A DNA stretch of 64,000 bases from the NCBI GenBank assembly GCA_903632075.3, contig CAHIKZ030001816.1:271001-335000 (forward strand), read 5' to 3'. The translations under genes and the position numbers were made by a program. Below are positions 10,318 through 21,639 of the stretch, piece by piece. This DNA is from Acanthosepion pharaonis (lineage: Eukaryota > Mollusca > Cephalopoda > Sepiida > Sepiidae). A model generated the notes under the pieces. The model did no database searches, was not told the origin of the DNA, and worked only from the letters and a program-made list of their open reading frames with translations. How positions within the stretch are numbered: position 1 is the stretch's first letter; each line of letters starts with the position of its first letter.

Positions 10318-13300
10318 TTTTTTGATAATCATAAAAGTGGTCCTTTTGAAGGAGCTGACCACTCATCCAGCTTTTTGGGTGGTCCCCTGTTCCGGATAAG
10401 TGGTGGTGGGGTTAGATATAGGCAGGAAGTCATCAGTAAGTGAGGAAAGGGCCAGTAGTGAGAAATCAGCAGTCAAATAGCCTGTCAGTGAATATAATAG
10501 TCCTCTTTCCTCTTAGCAGTTCACCACTCGACCAGAATACAATACGACATTGAAGTAAGAAATCGTATTGTTGCTATTTCTCAATCAATGTCTTGAAAAG
10601 CAATTGTTATTCTGTTAAATTCGATCACGATCAAATGGACAAACCTGTGAGCATAGCTAGCCGGGTGTATACGCATACAACTGACCCTGAATGTCATCCG
10701 GTTGTGCTGTGACTGATGAGCAGAGCACGTCGTCAAATAAAATCGACTACGGAATAAAAATAAAATAAAAAGAACGATGCAGGAAATCTTTCTCTTCCAC
10801 TGAAACTCATCTAGATTGTTTGGCTGTTCAACTAAGACAGATTGAGACAACGGTGACGAGAATTTTCCGTATCCCAAGGTCTTTTTGAAATGCTTATTTT
10901 TATACTGACCGTACATGATCTAGATTTTCCGTTTATTAGCAGGTCATAAAGTTGAGTAATTTTTGTAATATTTATGCTGTAAGATATCAGGGGGTTTGAG
11001 CTTCTTTCTTTACAAAGAATTAATGGTTGGTAATTTTTCAATGAAATTGATTCGAATTAAATTATACCCACTTTCGTAGTTATTCAATGTATTGGTTTCA
11101 TGTATACGAATTCCTTGACTTGATGATAACAGTACATGAACATGCCAAAGTATCTACCTATCTACTAAGCTTGACATAGTTTGGCAAAGTCATAAGTATG
11201 GAGCACCTAGTGATGATCTAAATTACTATTCAGTAATTATCAGACACTTTTCTTTCTTGATGTAGTCAGTGTCTTCCTTAATAAATATGTCCAGGCTGTT
11301 TAATAAGGATCTAGTAAATAGAATGTGCTTCATCAAGAAGTTTCAGAAAATTAACTTTGTAGTTATATTTTAATAGATATCTTAATTTAAAAAAAAAAAA
11401 AATTACCCTCGTATCTAAAAATATTCATTTGCGAAATTTTTGCAAATTCTCAACCAAGAAACTAAGAAAAAGACATCTTTTAGTTCATGAGCTTTTCACA
11501 TAAGTCCACACATACACACGGTGATCTGGACAGAGATATTCAGTGCTCCACGTGATATTCACTGATAACTTTTAAATCCTTTTCTGGTGTAATAAAGGTT
11601 AATCTGATTTTTTTTTATTTTTATCATTGTAACCTTCATTAAAACGGAAATAACTTTTTGAAAATATGAACAAAAGCTGCATAAAATAAATTAGCGGAAA
11701 TTAAAATTTGGGAAAAGATTTTAAAAGGTGATTCTGACTTTTTTTTTTTTTTTACTTGCGTTGACAACTTGACCCAATCAACCGCCTCCCAACCTTTTAC
11801 ACTATCACAATATATAAATATGATACCTGAAATAAGACTTTTTGTATGAACTATTGAGAGCAGCAGGGACCGCGTATTGTATCAACATCTTGTTCGTTGT
11901 AAGTGGAAATGCACACCTAAGAATTTTATCTTATTCTCTTGCACAAACAAATACCTGATCAGAATAACTATATTCCACCCCCACCCCCAATAAAGAATTT
12001 ACTTCATTTAGCACAGTTGCAATTACATGAAATCATATGGCAATTATTCGGAGCTTTTTACACATATAGAGTTTTCAAATTTTCTTCCACTCTTTTCACA
12101 AGCAAAAGCCAAATTAAATCATTAACTTTCAAAGTTGTAAGCATTAACCTTTTATAAAACTCTATTTGTTGTTGATTTCAAAGCTTTGGTCAAACGCTTA
12201 AATGACATAAATAAAAGATATCTCACCTACTTTGGGGTGTACAGCTCATAATTGAAAAAAAGCTTGTTACCGCCATGAATTAAATCAATCCTAATGCAGA
12301 TCAGAGCTGTAATTGCATAGTTTATCCATCAAAAAACAAAAAAATGTGTAAATGGTGAATGTTTCTTAAGTCCAAATTTGGAATACGTTTTTCATTATGT
12401 AATAATGAACCCAGTTGGGATTCATTATTAATTTAGTATTTAGTAATTTAGTATAAGTAACTCACTGATACGGATATTAGTAAAATGTTGTCTACAAATT
12501 GTACATTTTCAAATATCTTCCTTTTGTTTATTCTCCATTCCTTCTTAGTTGATTTTCCGGAATTTACTTTCAAGATATACTGTAAAATAGATCTTATGTA
12601 ATGGGTGGCATGTGAAAAATTTCAGCGTAAATTTATATTAGGTTCTTTTAAAAATAAAAATAAATCTTTTAAAAAAAGGAATTTTTAGCAACACTAGAAA
12701 TTACTACCATGTGGGCTAACTGGTCATCCAGTCGCCAAACAGACGTTATTCTGTAGAAAGCTTTTAAAGTAGACCCCTCAGTGAGAAAGGTCATCACGGT
12801 TCAGGGAAACGCCAGGATTTCACGGGTGAATGCGAATGACCAGTGCTATTTATAATTAGGCCGGGATTCTGATCCGCTAGATAAATAAATGACGAAGAAA
12901 TGATTCGGAGAGAAATCTGGTCTTTTCTAGAAGACTCTGCGTGATTCTAGGAGCCTCTTGTGCCGTAACCGGAAGTACTCAATCACACAAAAGGCGAAAA
13001 ATTGGGGATGGCAGTTTGCTGGCGAGTTTCGCGGATGCAGTTAAACTGAGAGTGGGAAGAGTGTTAGCGAAATGTGCGAGCTGACCCGTAGGTCGCTGAC
13101 GGAATGAAGATGTAACCCTCTGTAGAGAGCAGTTTAATAACCTGCTGCTACGACCGCCATTACTAGTCTTTCTCTCTCTCACTTTGCAATTCACACGAGC
13201 GGAAAAATAAACCAGGAAGAAATCAATCGAGGTCTTCAACAAATTTGCGCCGCGTGTATTTTTTATAAGATACAGCAACGAAATTTAGTCCCGTCGCAAG

Positions 13301-14421
13301 TGACAAAATCATACATCATGTTTTAGAGCAATGAGTGGCATTGTTACATAGGTATCTTCACTACATCGCTAAAAAAAAAAGAGCATACTCTGATGAAAAA
13401 AGGCCCCTAACTTGATAAACAATTTTTTATCGTCTAAATGTTTGTTAGGAGGAAATATGTATATTAAGAGGAAAGACCAAAGTATTTTTTAATCATTCCT
13501 AGCACGTCCGAAATTTTAGTTAAAAATCTTGTCAGCAAAATTGCCATAAAATCGATCATAAGTTATTTGAGGAAAATTATAAAATTTAAAGTTTACATAA
13601 TTTTTAGCAGAAAAAATTTAGTTGAAAATAAAAGAAGCATGTCTAACCGTAGTGAATGGTTTTGGAGGTGTGAATTGACGTTTACGTCAATGTATCGACA
13701 ACTAACGTCAGGACAATTTATCGGACGGAAGGAGAGAAGTGACAGTATTTTCGAATTTTAAGTAAACCAGCTTAAAGTAATTTTAGAAACTTAAATATTT
13801 TTAAAAGTCTAATATTTAATTTTTTTTTGTACTTTTTTTTTTTAACGACGCCAAAGCCTGCACTGTTTCCGTCCCAAAATTTAATCTAAAAAAGAAAATA
13901 ATAATTGCTGTATGTCTCTCACTGAAAAACAATAAATTATATTTAAAAAATGACATTAAAATATTTAGTGAAATAGGATGTAAAAAAAGAAAATTAAACA
14001 TTTTGAAAATGCGACGATAACAGACAGAGAATTTGATACGTACTAGACAGAAGGAAAGCAAAGCAATTTCTTAAAGAAATTGCTCTGCTTTCCTTCAGAC
14101 TTTTTCATAAAACACGTGATCTATTATTTACGAACCGTGCATCCATAGTTTTGGAGAAAATGTTTTTAATACATTTTTTGCCTATTAAAATATATTTTTT
14201 TTAAATATTATCGTATCGTAGATTGTAATAAGCTTTCAAATTTATGTTCTGTAAAAATAGATTTTTTTTAATAACAGAATTTCTAAAAAGATACGGATTC
14301 AAACTTAATTTAAAAAAAATATTTAGCTATATCATATTTTGTATTTAAAATTGAAAAAAAAAAGAAAAACAATTCTTGTAAAAATTAATTTTTCATCAGA
14401 AAAATATTTTAGCTTCAGACA
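10318..14421. other. AT-rich non-coding DNA
   Basis: Four kilobases without a supportable gene. Slightly GC-richer islands (10330-10560, 12715-12990, 13000-13260) look like fragments of old repeats but carry no recognised motif. A 24-bp word at 11364-11387 followed by an A-run recurs at 26721-26744. A palindrome at 14046-14100 is listed separately. Confidence 0.6.
14046..14100. repeat. 55-bp palindrome with almost no spacer
   Basis: Arm 14046-14072 (GACAGAAGGAAAGC, AAAGCAATTTCTT) pairs with 14074-14100 (AAGAAATTGCTCTGC, TTTCCTTCAGAC). There are only two or three mismatches and one base between the arms. Confidence 0.85.
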
Positions 14422-14580
14422 ATAGTGTTGCGGGGCCGAGTAGGATGTCGCCCCCGCAAGGTTCTATGTAGATAAATGTGAACAGCCAAGACAATGAGGG
14501 GACAAAGGCAAAGGTTTTTTTATGAACAAAGGTGTCGAATTTATTAACACGTTTACATCGGTGTCGGGTCCGGTATGACT

Positions 14581-14856
14581 GGTTGATCGGCGAACGTAGC
14601 TGGTTCGGTCGAATATAGTTGATCTGGTCCGGTAGTTTAGGGTTGGTCGGCGAACGTAGCTGGTTCGGTCTAATGTAGTTGATCTGGTCCGGTAGCTTAG
14701 GGTTGGTCGGCGAACGTAGCTGGTTCGGTCGAATATAGTTGATCTGGTTCGGTAGTTTAGGATGGTCGGCGAACGTAGTGGTTGGTTCGGTCGAATATAG
14801 TTGATCTGGTCCGGTAGTTTAGGGTTGGTCGGCGAACGTAGCTGGTTCGGCCGAAT
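14581..14856. repeat. 60-bp tandem repeat inside LTR2
   Basis: About 4.6 copies of a 60-bp unit built around GGTCGGCGAACGTAGCTGG and TTCGGTCGAATATAGTTGAT. Copies differ by single bases and one small insertion near 14778. It lies wholly inside LTR2. Confidence 0.9.
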
Positions 14857-14858
14857 AA

Positions 14859-15045
14859 CGAAGACGGAGTCCCTAAACAGGGCCAAGGCAGAACAGTGAT
14901 ACGACCTCACAGGGCGGATCGACCGCAGAAACGGGATCGCGCCAAGGTGTATCACTAGGCGAAGACGGAGTCCCTAAACAGGGCCAAGGCAGAACAGTGA
15001 TACGACTCCACAGGGCGGATCGACCGCGGAAATGGGATCGCGCCG
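14859..15045. repeat. 101-bp tandem duplication inside LTR2
   Basis: The sequence starting CGAAGACGGAGTCCC at 14859 recurs at 14960 with a few substitutions (for example GCAGAAACGGG versus GCGGAAATGGG). It directly follows the 60-bp array, so this part of the LTR is a repeat hot spot. Confidence 0.85.
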
Positions 15046-15803
15046 AAGAGAAAACACTCTCGACAAAAGCACACATGAAGTTCACAAAGGCAGCGAAATA
15101 AGGAAACTTTGATCCAGACCAGATTTATTTTGTAAAAAATACAAAATTGTGGCACAAGGCCGAAAGGGGGAAGGGGCAAGGCTGGTCTTCACTAACTATC
15201 TTATACCTAGCTAATTTGATTCACGACCCATTCAGACATTACATTTTACTCATTCACCATAAGAACTCGTCCGTCACCAATCAATCCTCCATGCACCATA
15301 ATAGCACATCCAATCTAGGGAGACCTACAAAACGCGCCCCATGTCATAATGATCCTAACACATATGTACAAAAATTCTAAGATGAAAAAATGAGATGGGG
15401 GTGGGATGTGAACCCAATAACAAACTAAAATATTAACATAAATGAAAATAAAACGTTAACTGATGTTAGTAGTGCCCGTCCAACCCTCAAAATGCAGGGA
15501 GACCACTGTATTCTGCCCATTGGAACAAAATCAAGCAGCTCTCTCGCTAAGGGAGTGGGAAAGGTGATAAAAAAATCATACGGGCATGGGGAAGTATAAA
15601 AGCTGACCCAGTCGAGATAGAAAGTGGGGGTCAAAAAACAAACTGGGGAGGTTGGGAATCTCAGGCTGGATCATAACTAAAAGATGTGGCCGGGGAAGGC
15701 CGGGAACAACACTTACTCGCATTAACTAGGTACACCAAGGCTTGTCTAACCTAACCAAGGGAGGGCACCACAGGAAGCCACCCCGATGTAACGTAGGCTT
15801 GAC

Positions 15804-18800
15804 CTAAAACAGAAAATCAAGGCTAGCCCCGTTCAAACGAACCAAGCTCGCCTCAGTCACCCACCTTTCGCTGAAGACTGTCGAATGCAAGCGTTTTCTA
15901 TCAGTTCTAATCTTCGTCTTGAGCTGATGCTCAAAGAATCGGATCAGATCCTGATGAGAAAGACGGTTACCCCGCAAGACTTCCTCCTCTCGCGTCGTCC
16001 ATATCACCATTCGGGCCGTGGCTAGCAGCATGAGAAACACCATCCGTTTCACCCCGGAATACGGGGGCGACACATTGTCACACGCGTATGCGCGATCCAT
16101 GGGCACAAGCTTTTCGGGAGCGAGACGAGCCGTCAGCTCGCCGACATGGTCCCATAAGGGGCGGACCCGGGGGCAATGGAAGAAGGCGTGCGAAGCCGTT
16201 TCCTCTAGACCAAGGCCACACCGATAGCAGTCTGGCAAGTCCGCCAAGCCCCATATGAAGGCCCTGTCGTTGAGAGGAAGCCGATTCCGAGCCAGTCGCC
16301 AGGTAAGTGAAAACTCGGGGTTACTGAGGTAATCCGCCGCTGGCGCCCAAGACCAGTGAGAGCGAAACTCATCATCCGACATGTCGAGATCCTCGCGTAG
16401 GGGATCCTTCGCGACCCCCTCCACTAGCAAACGATAGAAGTCCTTCCTAGGCCGAGAAAGGTCACTGGACCAAGGGACAGCCAACAAGGCCGACCGACAC
16501 TCGCTAAAGAAAACCGATTGAACCCGGGGTTTACGACGGCGATCCACCCGCGAGCTTGGGGGACTGATGGTAAGGCGAGGGTAGGTGGCCCTCACAATCC
16601 CCTCAATAATCGGATCTCCACCTGTCAAAGCGCGGCGTAGGAAAGCCAACCTCGAGGCACGTTTGTGGCTCAGCAAGTGTGGCATTCCAGCCCCCCCCCA
16701 TGACACGGACGTTGTGCACAGACTTCTCTGTCGACCCGATTCCCGCGTCTCCTCCATAGAATGGAGGTTAGCGAGCGCTCGAGCGGTTTCCTGTGGTCGT
16801 CACAGAGAGGAAGTACGGACAATCGATAAAGGGCAAGAGGAAAATGTATGTAGCACACACCTCCGCCCTGCCCTTCACGGACAACCTCCGTCGACGCCAA
16901 GTCTGACCGGCGGCGTAGACCTTGCTCGTACTTCGGACCAATTCTTCTCCAGCTGGAGGTCGGGTCCAAACCACACTCCGAGAATGCGGACAGGACCGTC
17001 CGTCCAACCGATGGGCCCTGGAAGATCGACCCCTTCCAGGCGCCTAGCCGCAAGCCGGACGACTTGTCGCGGTTAATCTTGGCCCCTGTCACCTTTTCGT
17101 ACCGATCAAGCGCCTTCTGTACTGCCCTGATGCCTCTGCGGGACGACACGAAAGCAGTTACGTCATCGGCATACGCGGAAACCCTGGCTCGAGCCCCGCC
17201 AGGAACGGCGATTCCGCATAGGGCCGGCCTGCACGCCCCGTCCCTCAGCCGGCGAAGGAGAGGCTCCAACCGACCTAGACAGCGCAAAAGCGCCTGACAG
17301 CTTTCCGTTCACCTGTACCACAGCACTGGGGGAGCGATACAGGAGGCTAATCCAGCGGCAGAAGTCGGGTGCGAATCCGGCGGCCTGCAGGACAGTAGCA
17401 AGGTAGCGATGGTCAACTCTATCAAATGCCTTGGACTGACCCAAATTGATCAGCGCGGCACACTCGTCGTCTTTTACACCCTCTATGATCGTGCGGATCA
17501 AATGCAGGTTGCTCTGAATTGTTCGACCCCTCACAGAACAGGTCTGCTCGGGACCCAACAGAGACTCGGCAACTGACTGCAAGCGCTCCTGCAGGATCTT
17601 GGCCATAATCTTTAACTCTGTGTTTAGCAGAGTTATGGGCCTGTAGTCGTCTAGTTTCCCCCCGACATCTCTGCCCTTTTTCAACAGCGTGATCACAACC
17701 CTGGAGAACCGGTCGGGGAGGGACCCCTGCCGGAACCAGTTGTTGAAGACGACCGTCAAAATCGGGACAAAGATGTGCGACAGCCTCAAGTACACTTCAT
17801 AGGGCAGACCATCCAGACCGGGCGACTTGCCTTTGCCGACCTTCTTCAAAGCCGCGTAGACCTCGCTCTCGGTAACCTCTCCCTCGCAGCTAGCCGCTTC
17901 AGTCGGCGAAAGCCGAGGAAAGTCAGCCAAATAGCTGCGAAACTCGTCCTCACGAAGACCAGGCTCCCTGGTAAAACGGCTCTCGAAATGCCGCCGAAAC
18001 GCCTCGCAAATGTCGTCAGTGGTCCGAAGGGTGCGCCCTTCCGGGGTTTTGACTTCACGAATATAACGATCGCCACCTCGACGGACCTCTTCCCTGCGCA
18101 GATCTGCGCCCATGTTCACGGCTTCGAAAGACATCTTGCTTAACCTATGTCTAATTACCTGGCCCATGTAGCGCTCGCTATTCAAACACTGCAGGGCATC
18201 CTTAGCTACGGCTATCTCTAGGGGATCCCCCCCCCAGCCACCGCCCGGGCATGACTAGCTTTAAGCGTCCTCACCTTGTCAGCTCTATCTAGGGCGAGCC
18301 GTTTGCTGAAATCAGTGGTGAAGGACCTAATTCTACATTTAAGTCTGTCCCACCACCTATTCCCGATAACCGCCCCACTAGCTCCCGCTGCACTAATTTA
18401 GTCAGCTGCTCCCGGAAGTCCCGCCTGTCCAGTAAAGACAGATTTGAACTTCCAGCCATTCTAGGCCAATGTTCTAACGCCACACGGGCACAAACGAGTT
18501 TGTGGTCCGTATAGCCTATACCAGTGGAACGTGGGACAATCTAACAGATCTATGTCGGCCCTTCTCACTAACATTCTGTCAAGGTAGCTAACTACCTTGT
18601 CACAAGGCCAGTTAAGAGCCCACGTCCACATATTCCCCAGGGGTGATCGACTCGGTATCTATCAACAAGACCGAAATCTTTGATCAGATCGACCAGGCTA
18701 CGATCGCCCCTTCTCCCGCTAGCACCCCCCCCCCGATCTATCTTGGGGTCCAGGACGGCATTCCAGTCCCCCATTAGAACTAAGCGCTTGGAATCCACCA

Positions 18801-19185
18801 GGAAAGGCCCCAACCGCGGAAAAAAACGAAACCCGCTCCTCCTGGTCGTTGGGCGCATAAACCGCAACGACCCGAAACGAAAACCACTTTTTCACGGCAA
18901 TATCGGCCACGATCAACCGTCCCTCGGCATCGGTATGCACAAGGTCCACCTTCGCATCTAGAGTCCGCTATACCAAGCAAAGACACTCCTCTGGCAGTTC
19001 GGTCCCCATATGCTGAATAGACGACAAAGTCGCTAGACAACACACGCATCGGAACTGCAAACAAAGTGGGTCTCTTCGATCGCGGCAACATCCACGCCGA
19101 ACGACAGGAGATCCCGGAGCAGGCGGGCAGCCTTACCCCGATCCCTCAAGCCATTCACATTCAGCGTCGCTATCTTGACAGACAT
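15804..19185 (-). pseudogene. LINE copy A ORF2: endonuclease, reverse transcriptase, zinc finger
   Basis: The start is chosen at 19185 (MSVKIATLNVNGLRD), the usual first motif of an APE endonuclease. Endonuclease pieces follow (IEETHF; GDWNAVLDPKIDRG near 18800), then a linker. The RT begins at 18185-17163 (KSPGLDGLPYEVY, DDYRPITLLNTELKIMAKIL, EQTCSVRGRTIQSNLHLI). Frame shifts lead into 17287-16670 with an intact YADDVTAFVSS. The C-terminal part 16757-15804 is open for 317 residues and ends in a CCHC finger (CYRCGLGLEETASHAFFHC) after WGLADLPD. Motif A reads NLGQSKAFDRV where copies B and C have NLDQSKAFDRV, so the catalytic Asp is lost. With the frameshifts this makes the copy dead. Confidence 0.85.
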
Positions 19186-19230
19186 GGTTTAGGCCTGCAA
19201 AAAAAGAAAGAAAAGAGAACATGCAAAAGC

Positions 19231-19650
19231 CTACTCACATACCGGGCGGAAATCTGCGTTGGTAAGGACCCCGACGGCCTGTCCCAGATTTCCGGTTCCT
19301 AATTCGGTCGTCATACGACCGTCTAGGACAATCCCGCCGACGTCCGTGGGGTAAGTTAGCTTTACCGCCCTATATAAGGAGGGATGGAGCAACACGGGGA
19401 CCCTCCCAGCACAAAAGTTTCTAAGTTTGTTAAGGGTGGAATTGTCCGTTTCAACTATACGGATGTCGGGGAAGGCTTCCTTCGCCTCAAAGATGTGGTT
19501 CCACACCTTCAGATACGCCCCCTTCTCCCTCACGCAGGTTTCCAGACCTCCGGGCCGAGCAGCTTGGATTTGGGCGACAAAAGTGGCTAAGAATATTTGG
19601 AAAGATTTGTTCAAGTACTCCCTGGCTAGAGGGAGTAGAAGACCGTAGAT
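19231..19650 (-). pseudogene. LINE copy A ORF1, C-terminal part
   Basis: The open frame ends at 19231, 45 nt before the ORF2 ATG. It contains FCAGRVPVLLHPSLYRAVK, then DVGGIVLDG and GNLGQAVGVLT. The same blocks occur in order in ORF1 of copies B and C. The family's CCHC knuckle lies further upstream in B and is missing here, because the copy is truncated near 19650, where the LTR sequence resumes. I do not recognise the function of this conserved C-terminal module. Confidence 0.7.
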
Positions 19651-20006
19651 AATAAATTACTATCTATGGTTGCTGATGTTTGGAATGTCTCTGCATAGTC
19701 AGATGCACACGAGGTATGGTTTGGCATAAGCGATATTGGACTAGCCGTCCGGTTTCTCGCATGTTGCTTGACCTAGATCTGCGAGATCAGGAGTTGTGAA
19801 GGTCAAGGTCGGCTTTCTAAGGAGCGGCTAATCGGCGACCGCGACAATAGTGTCCTTAATACATATTGTTCATAAAATCCATTAAAAAGCTTTTTAATTA
19901 AAAAATGTCTTAATCATGTTTTATCGGGTTTTGTATTTTACAATTCAGAGCTGAATTTTGGGTAAAACCGAGTTCCAATTTTTTAAAAAATCGAGGATTT
20001 CTTCTA

Positions 20007-20086
20007 AGTCTTCTGCTTTTAAATAATATTATAATAATAATTACACAGTCTTCGGCTTTTAAATAATATTATAATAATAATGACGC
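20007..20086. repeat. 40-bp tandem duplication
   Basis: The unit starts AGTCTTCTGCTTTTAAATAA at 20007 and repeats at 20047 with about three changes. It is a simple local duplication in AT-rich DNA. Confidence 0.85.
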
Positions 20087-20348
20087 AGTCGTATTTTCGA
20101 GTTTTCATAAAATTAAGGGGAGGAGGTAACAGATGTGAAAAAATATTTTACCCTGACTTTCTAAAAAAAAAAAAATTCCAAAATATTTTCATTCATTTGT
20201 AAATAAGGTCTGAAAGATTTACTAAAATCTGATCTTTGCAAGAATTTCCAAATTAATGTGTTTTCAACTGAAAAAAAAAGCGCTGAATGGTAAATATTAT
20301 GTGACCGCTGACGTAAAAAAACAAGATTTTTAGCTAAAATTTCGAACG

Positions 20349-20744
20349 TATGGGAGAATGAAAATAAAATAAATAATAAACATAATAATAAAAATAAATA
20401 TTTATATTCATTTTTGCATAATGTAAATAGAAACCAAAAAAAAAAAAAAGGTTTCCGGTCACTTGCCCCCGCCCCCACTTCAGAAAAGGAGATCGTCTGG
20501 TTCTGGAAACTTTCGAATCATTGGATTCGGCCGTGTTTTGTAGCGGTCTTAGGAGATTCAGTCACACTCTCTCAACGTCATGTTGACTCGAGTTCGATCA
20601 CTCTCTTACATCCGAATTTAGTACACACACGTACATCAATAAAAATTGACCCTTAATTTTCCAATCAAGTTTTTGATTTATTGTGGTCCAATGACATTAC
20701 CATCTTTTGATATCGGACGAAAAACCAAATATAAACCCACTACA
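20349..20744 (+). repeat. 5' LTR of gypsy element 1
   Basis: It matches 26039-26379 over most of its length. Shared words include GAGAATGAAAAT at the start, GGTTTCCGGTCAC, GAGATTCAGT, AATAAAAATTGACC, TTTTCCAA and ACCATC. It ends CTACA directly before the primer-binding region. It is longer than the right LTR mainly because of an extra stretch near 20490-20550. AATAAAAATTGACC is a candidate polyadenylation region. Confidence 0.8.
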
Positions 20745-21013
20745 ATTGGTGACCTCGACGTGATACGAACACGCAGAACTAAAACCCAACGATAGGCACT
20801 TTCTTAAAACGTGAACCAGTAAAAAGTAATTCAGCCAACTTTTATACCTACTACAGAACACACACAGGAACAATTTTCTTACCGACAAAAAAAATAAGTT
20901 ACCCTCTCAAAAGTTGTGATTAACTATTTGGATCGCGTTATATATATATATATATATATATATAACGTGAAACATACTTTTTTTGACTCCCAACTGTGCC
21001 ACAAATAGATGAA

Positions 21014-21578
21014 ATGGACGCAACAGCAATCCAAATACCAGCGTTTATGAAAACTGCCCCTACTGGCAGTTCTACCTAGGAAAAACAACGCATTCATAAA
21101 CGGAATTTTACTATGTACTTTCGTCCCTGCCACCTGAACTGGTAACGAACATTCAGGCGTCCATTTTTAACACGAAGAAATTCTGAGGAACTGAAAGAAG
21201 CCGTCATCAGCTACCCGGAACTTTTTGAAAAACTGATATGACACGAAGATGACAGGCATGTCCATTCTCTCCCCAAGGGAATTAATGGCTGCAGCTGACA
21301 AAGTGGGAGAAGACTTAGTCAGGCATCGCTTTACACAAACTATGCCTTCTACAATAACATCAGTCATTGCTGCTGCTAGAAACTTGACATTGTATGTACT
21401 TGATACCTTGGCAGATGAACTTTTGCCATTTATGAAAACGGATATGGTTCAAAACACCACATCTGGACACTACAGAAGCCAAGCCAGAAAGACAACAAAC
21501 CCCAATACTGAAATGCATACTGGATACTTTATGAAAATCGATGACCCCAAGTATGCCATGGACACCTATTTTGGATGA
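21014..21578 (+). pseudogene. gypsy element 1 gag remnant
   Basis: It begins at an ATG (21014, MDATAIQIPAFMK). Degraded capsid blocks follow (LPPELVTNIQASIFNT at about 21120-21175), then an open part at 21249-21578 (SPRELMAAADKVGEDLVRHRF, VLDTLADELLPFMK). This layout, with a conserved LP.E....I and a leucine-rich second half, fits Ty3/gypsy Gag capsids. A short (TA)n at 20936-20962 precedes it. At least two frame breaks separate the blocks. No zinc knuckle is recognised. Confidence 0.65.
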
Positions 21579-21639
21579 AATCGAAAACATGTAGACCTTG
21601 GCGCCAGTAGCCAAAACAAAGCAATCTGTAAAATACAAC

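Larger units (their letters stand above)
15138..19650 (-). mobile_element. Tx1/L1-like LINE, copy A (5'-truncated)
   Basis: A minus-strand non-LTR retrotransposon. Its 5' end is at about 19650, cut within ORF1. ORF2 runs 19185-15804 and a roughly 670-nt 3' UTR follows. The 3' terminal region (GTGGCACAAGGCCGAAA at 15149-15165 on +) is shared with copies B and C, which defines the family tail. Proteins differ substantially from B and C while keeping the same domain order, so A is a different subfamily. It sits inside LTR2. No target duplication of its own is obvious. Confidence 0.8.
14426..19846. repeat. Solo LTR (LTR2) split by LINE copy A
   Basis: The left end TGTTGCGGGGCC at 14426 and the right end GCGACCGCGACA at 19846 form a TG...CA pair. 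ATAG flanks both sides (14422-14425 and 19847-19850), a 4-bp target duplication. Between them lie two LTR portions (14426 to about 15137 and about 19650-19846) and an inserted minus-strand LINE. The right terminal sequence shares AAGGTCAAGGTCG and TAAGGAGC with LTR1, so the two LTRs are related. AATAAATTCGACACC on the minus strand near 14540 would be a suitable polyadenylation signal if the LTR reads leftward. That orientation is inference. Confidence 0.75.

Noticed and set aside
16585..17076. 163-codon + strand frame opposite LINE A
   Set aside because: Antisense shadow of the GC-rich reverse transcriptase coding sequence. Similar shadows occur opposite copies B and C.
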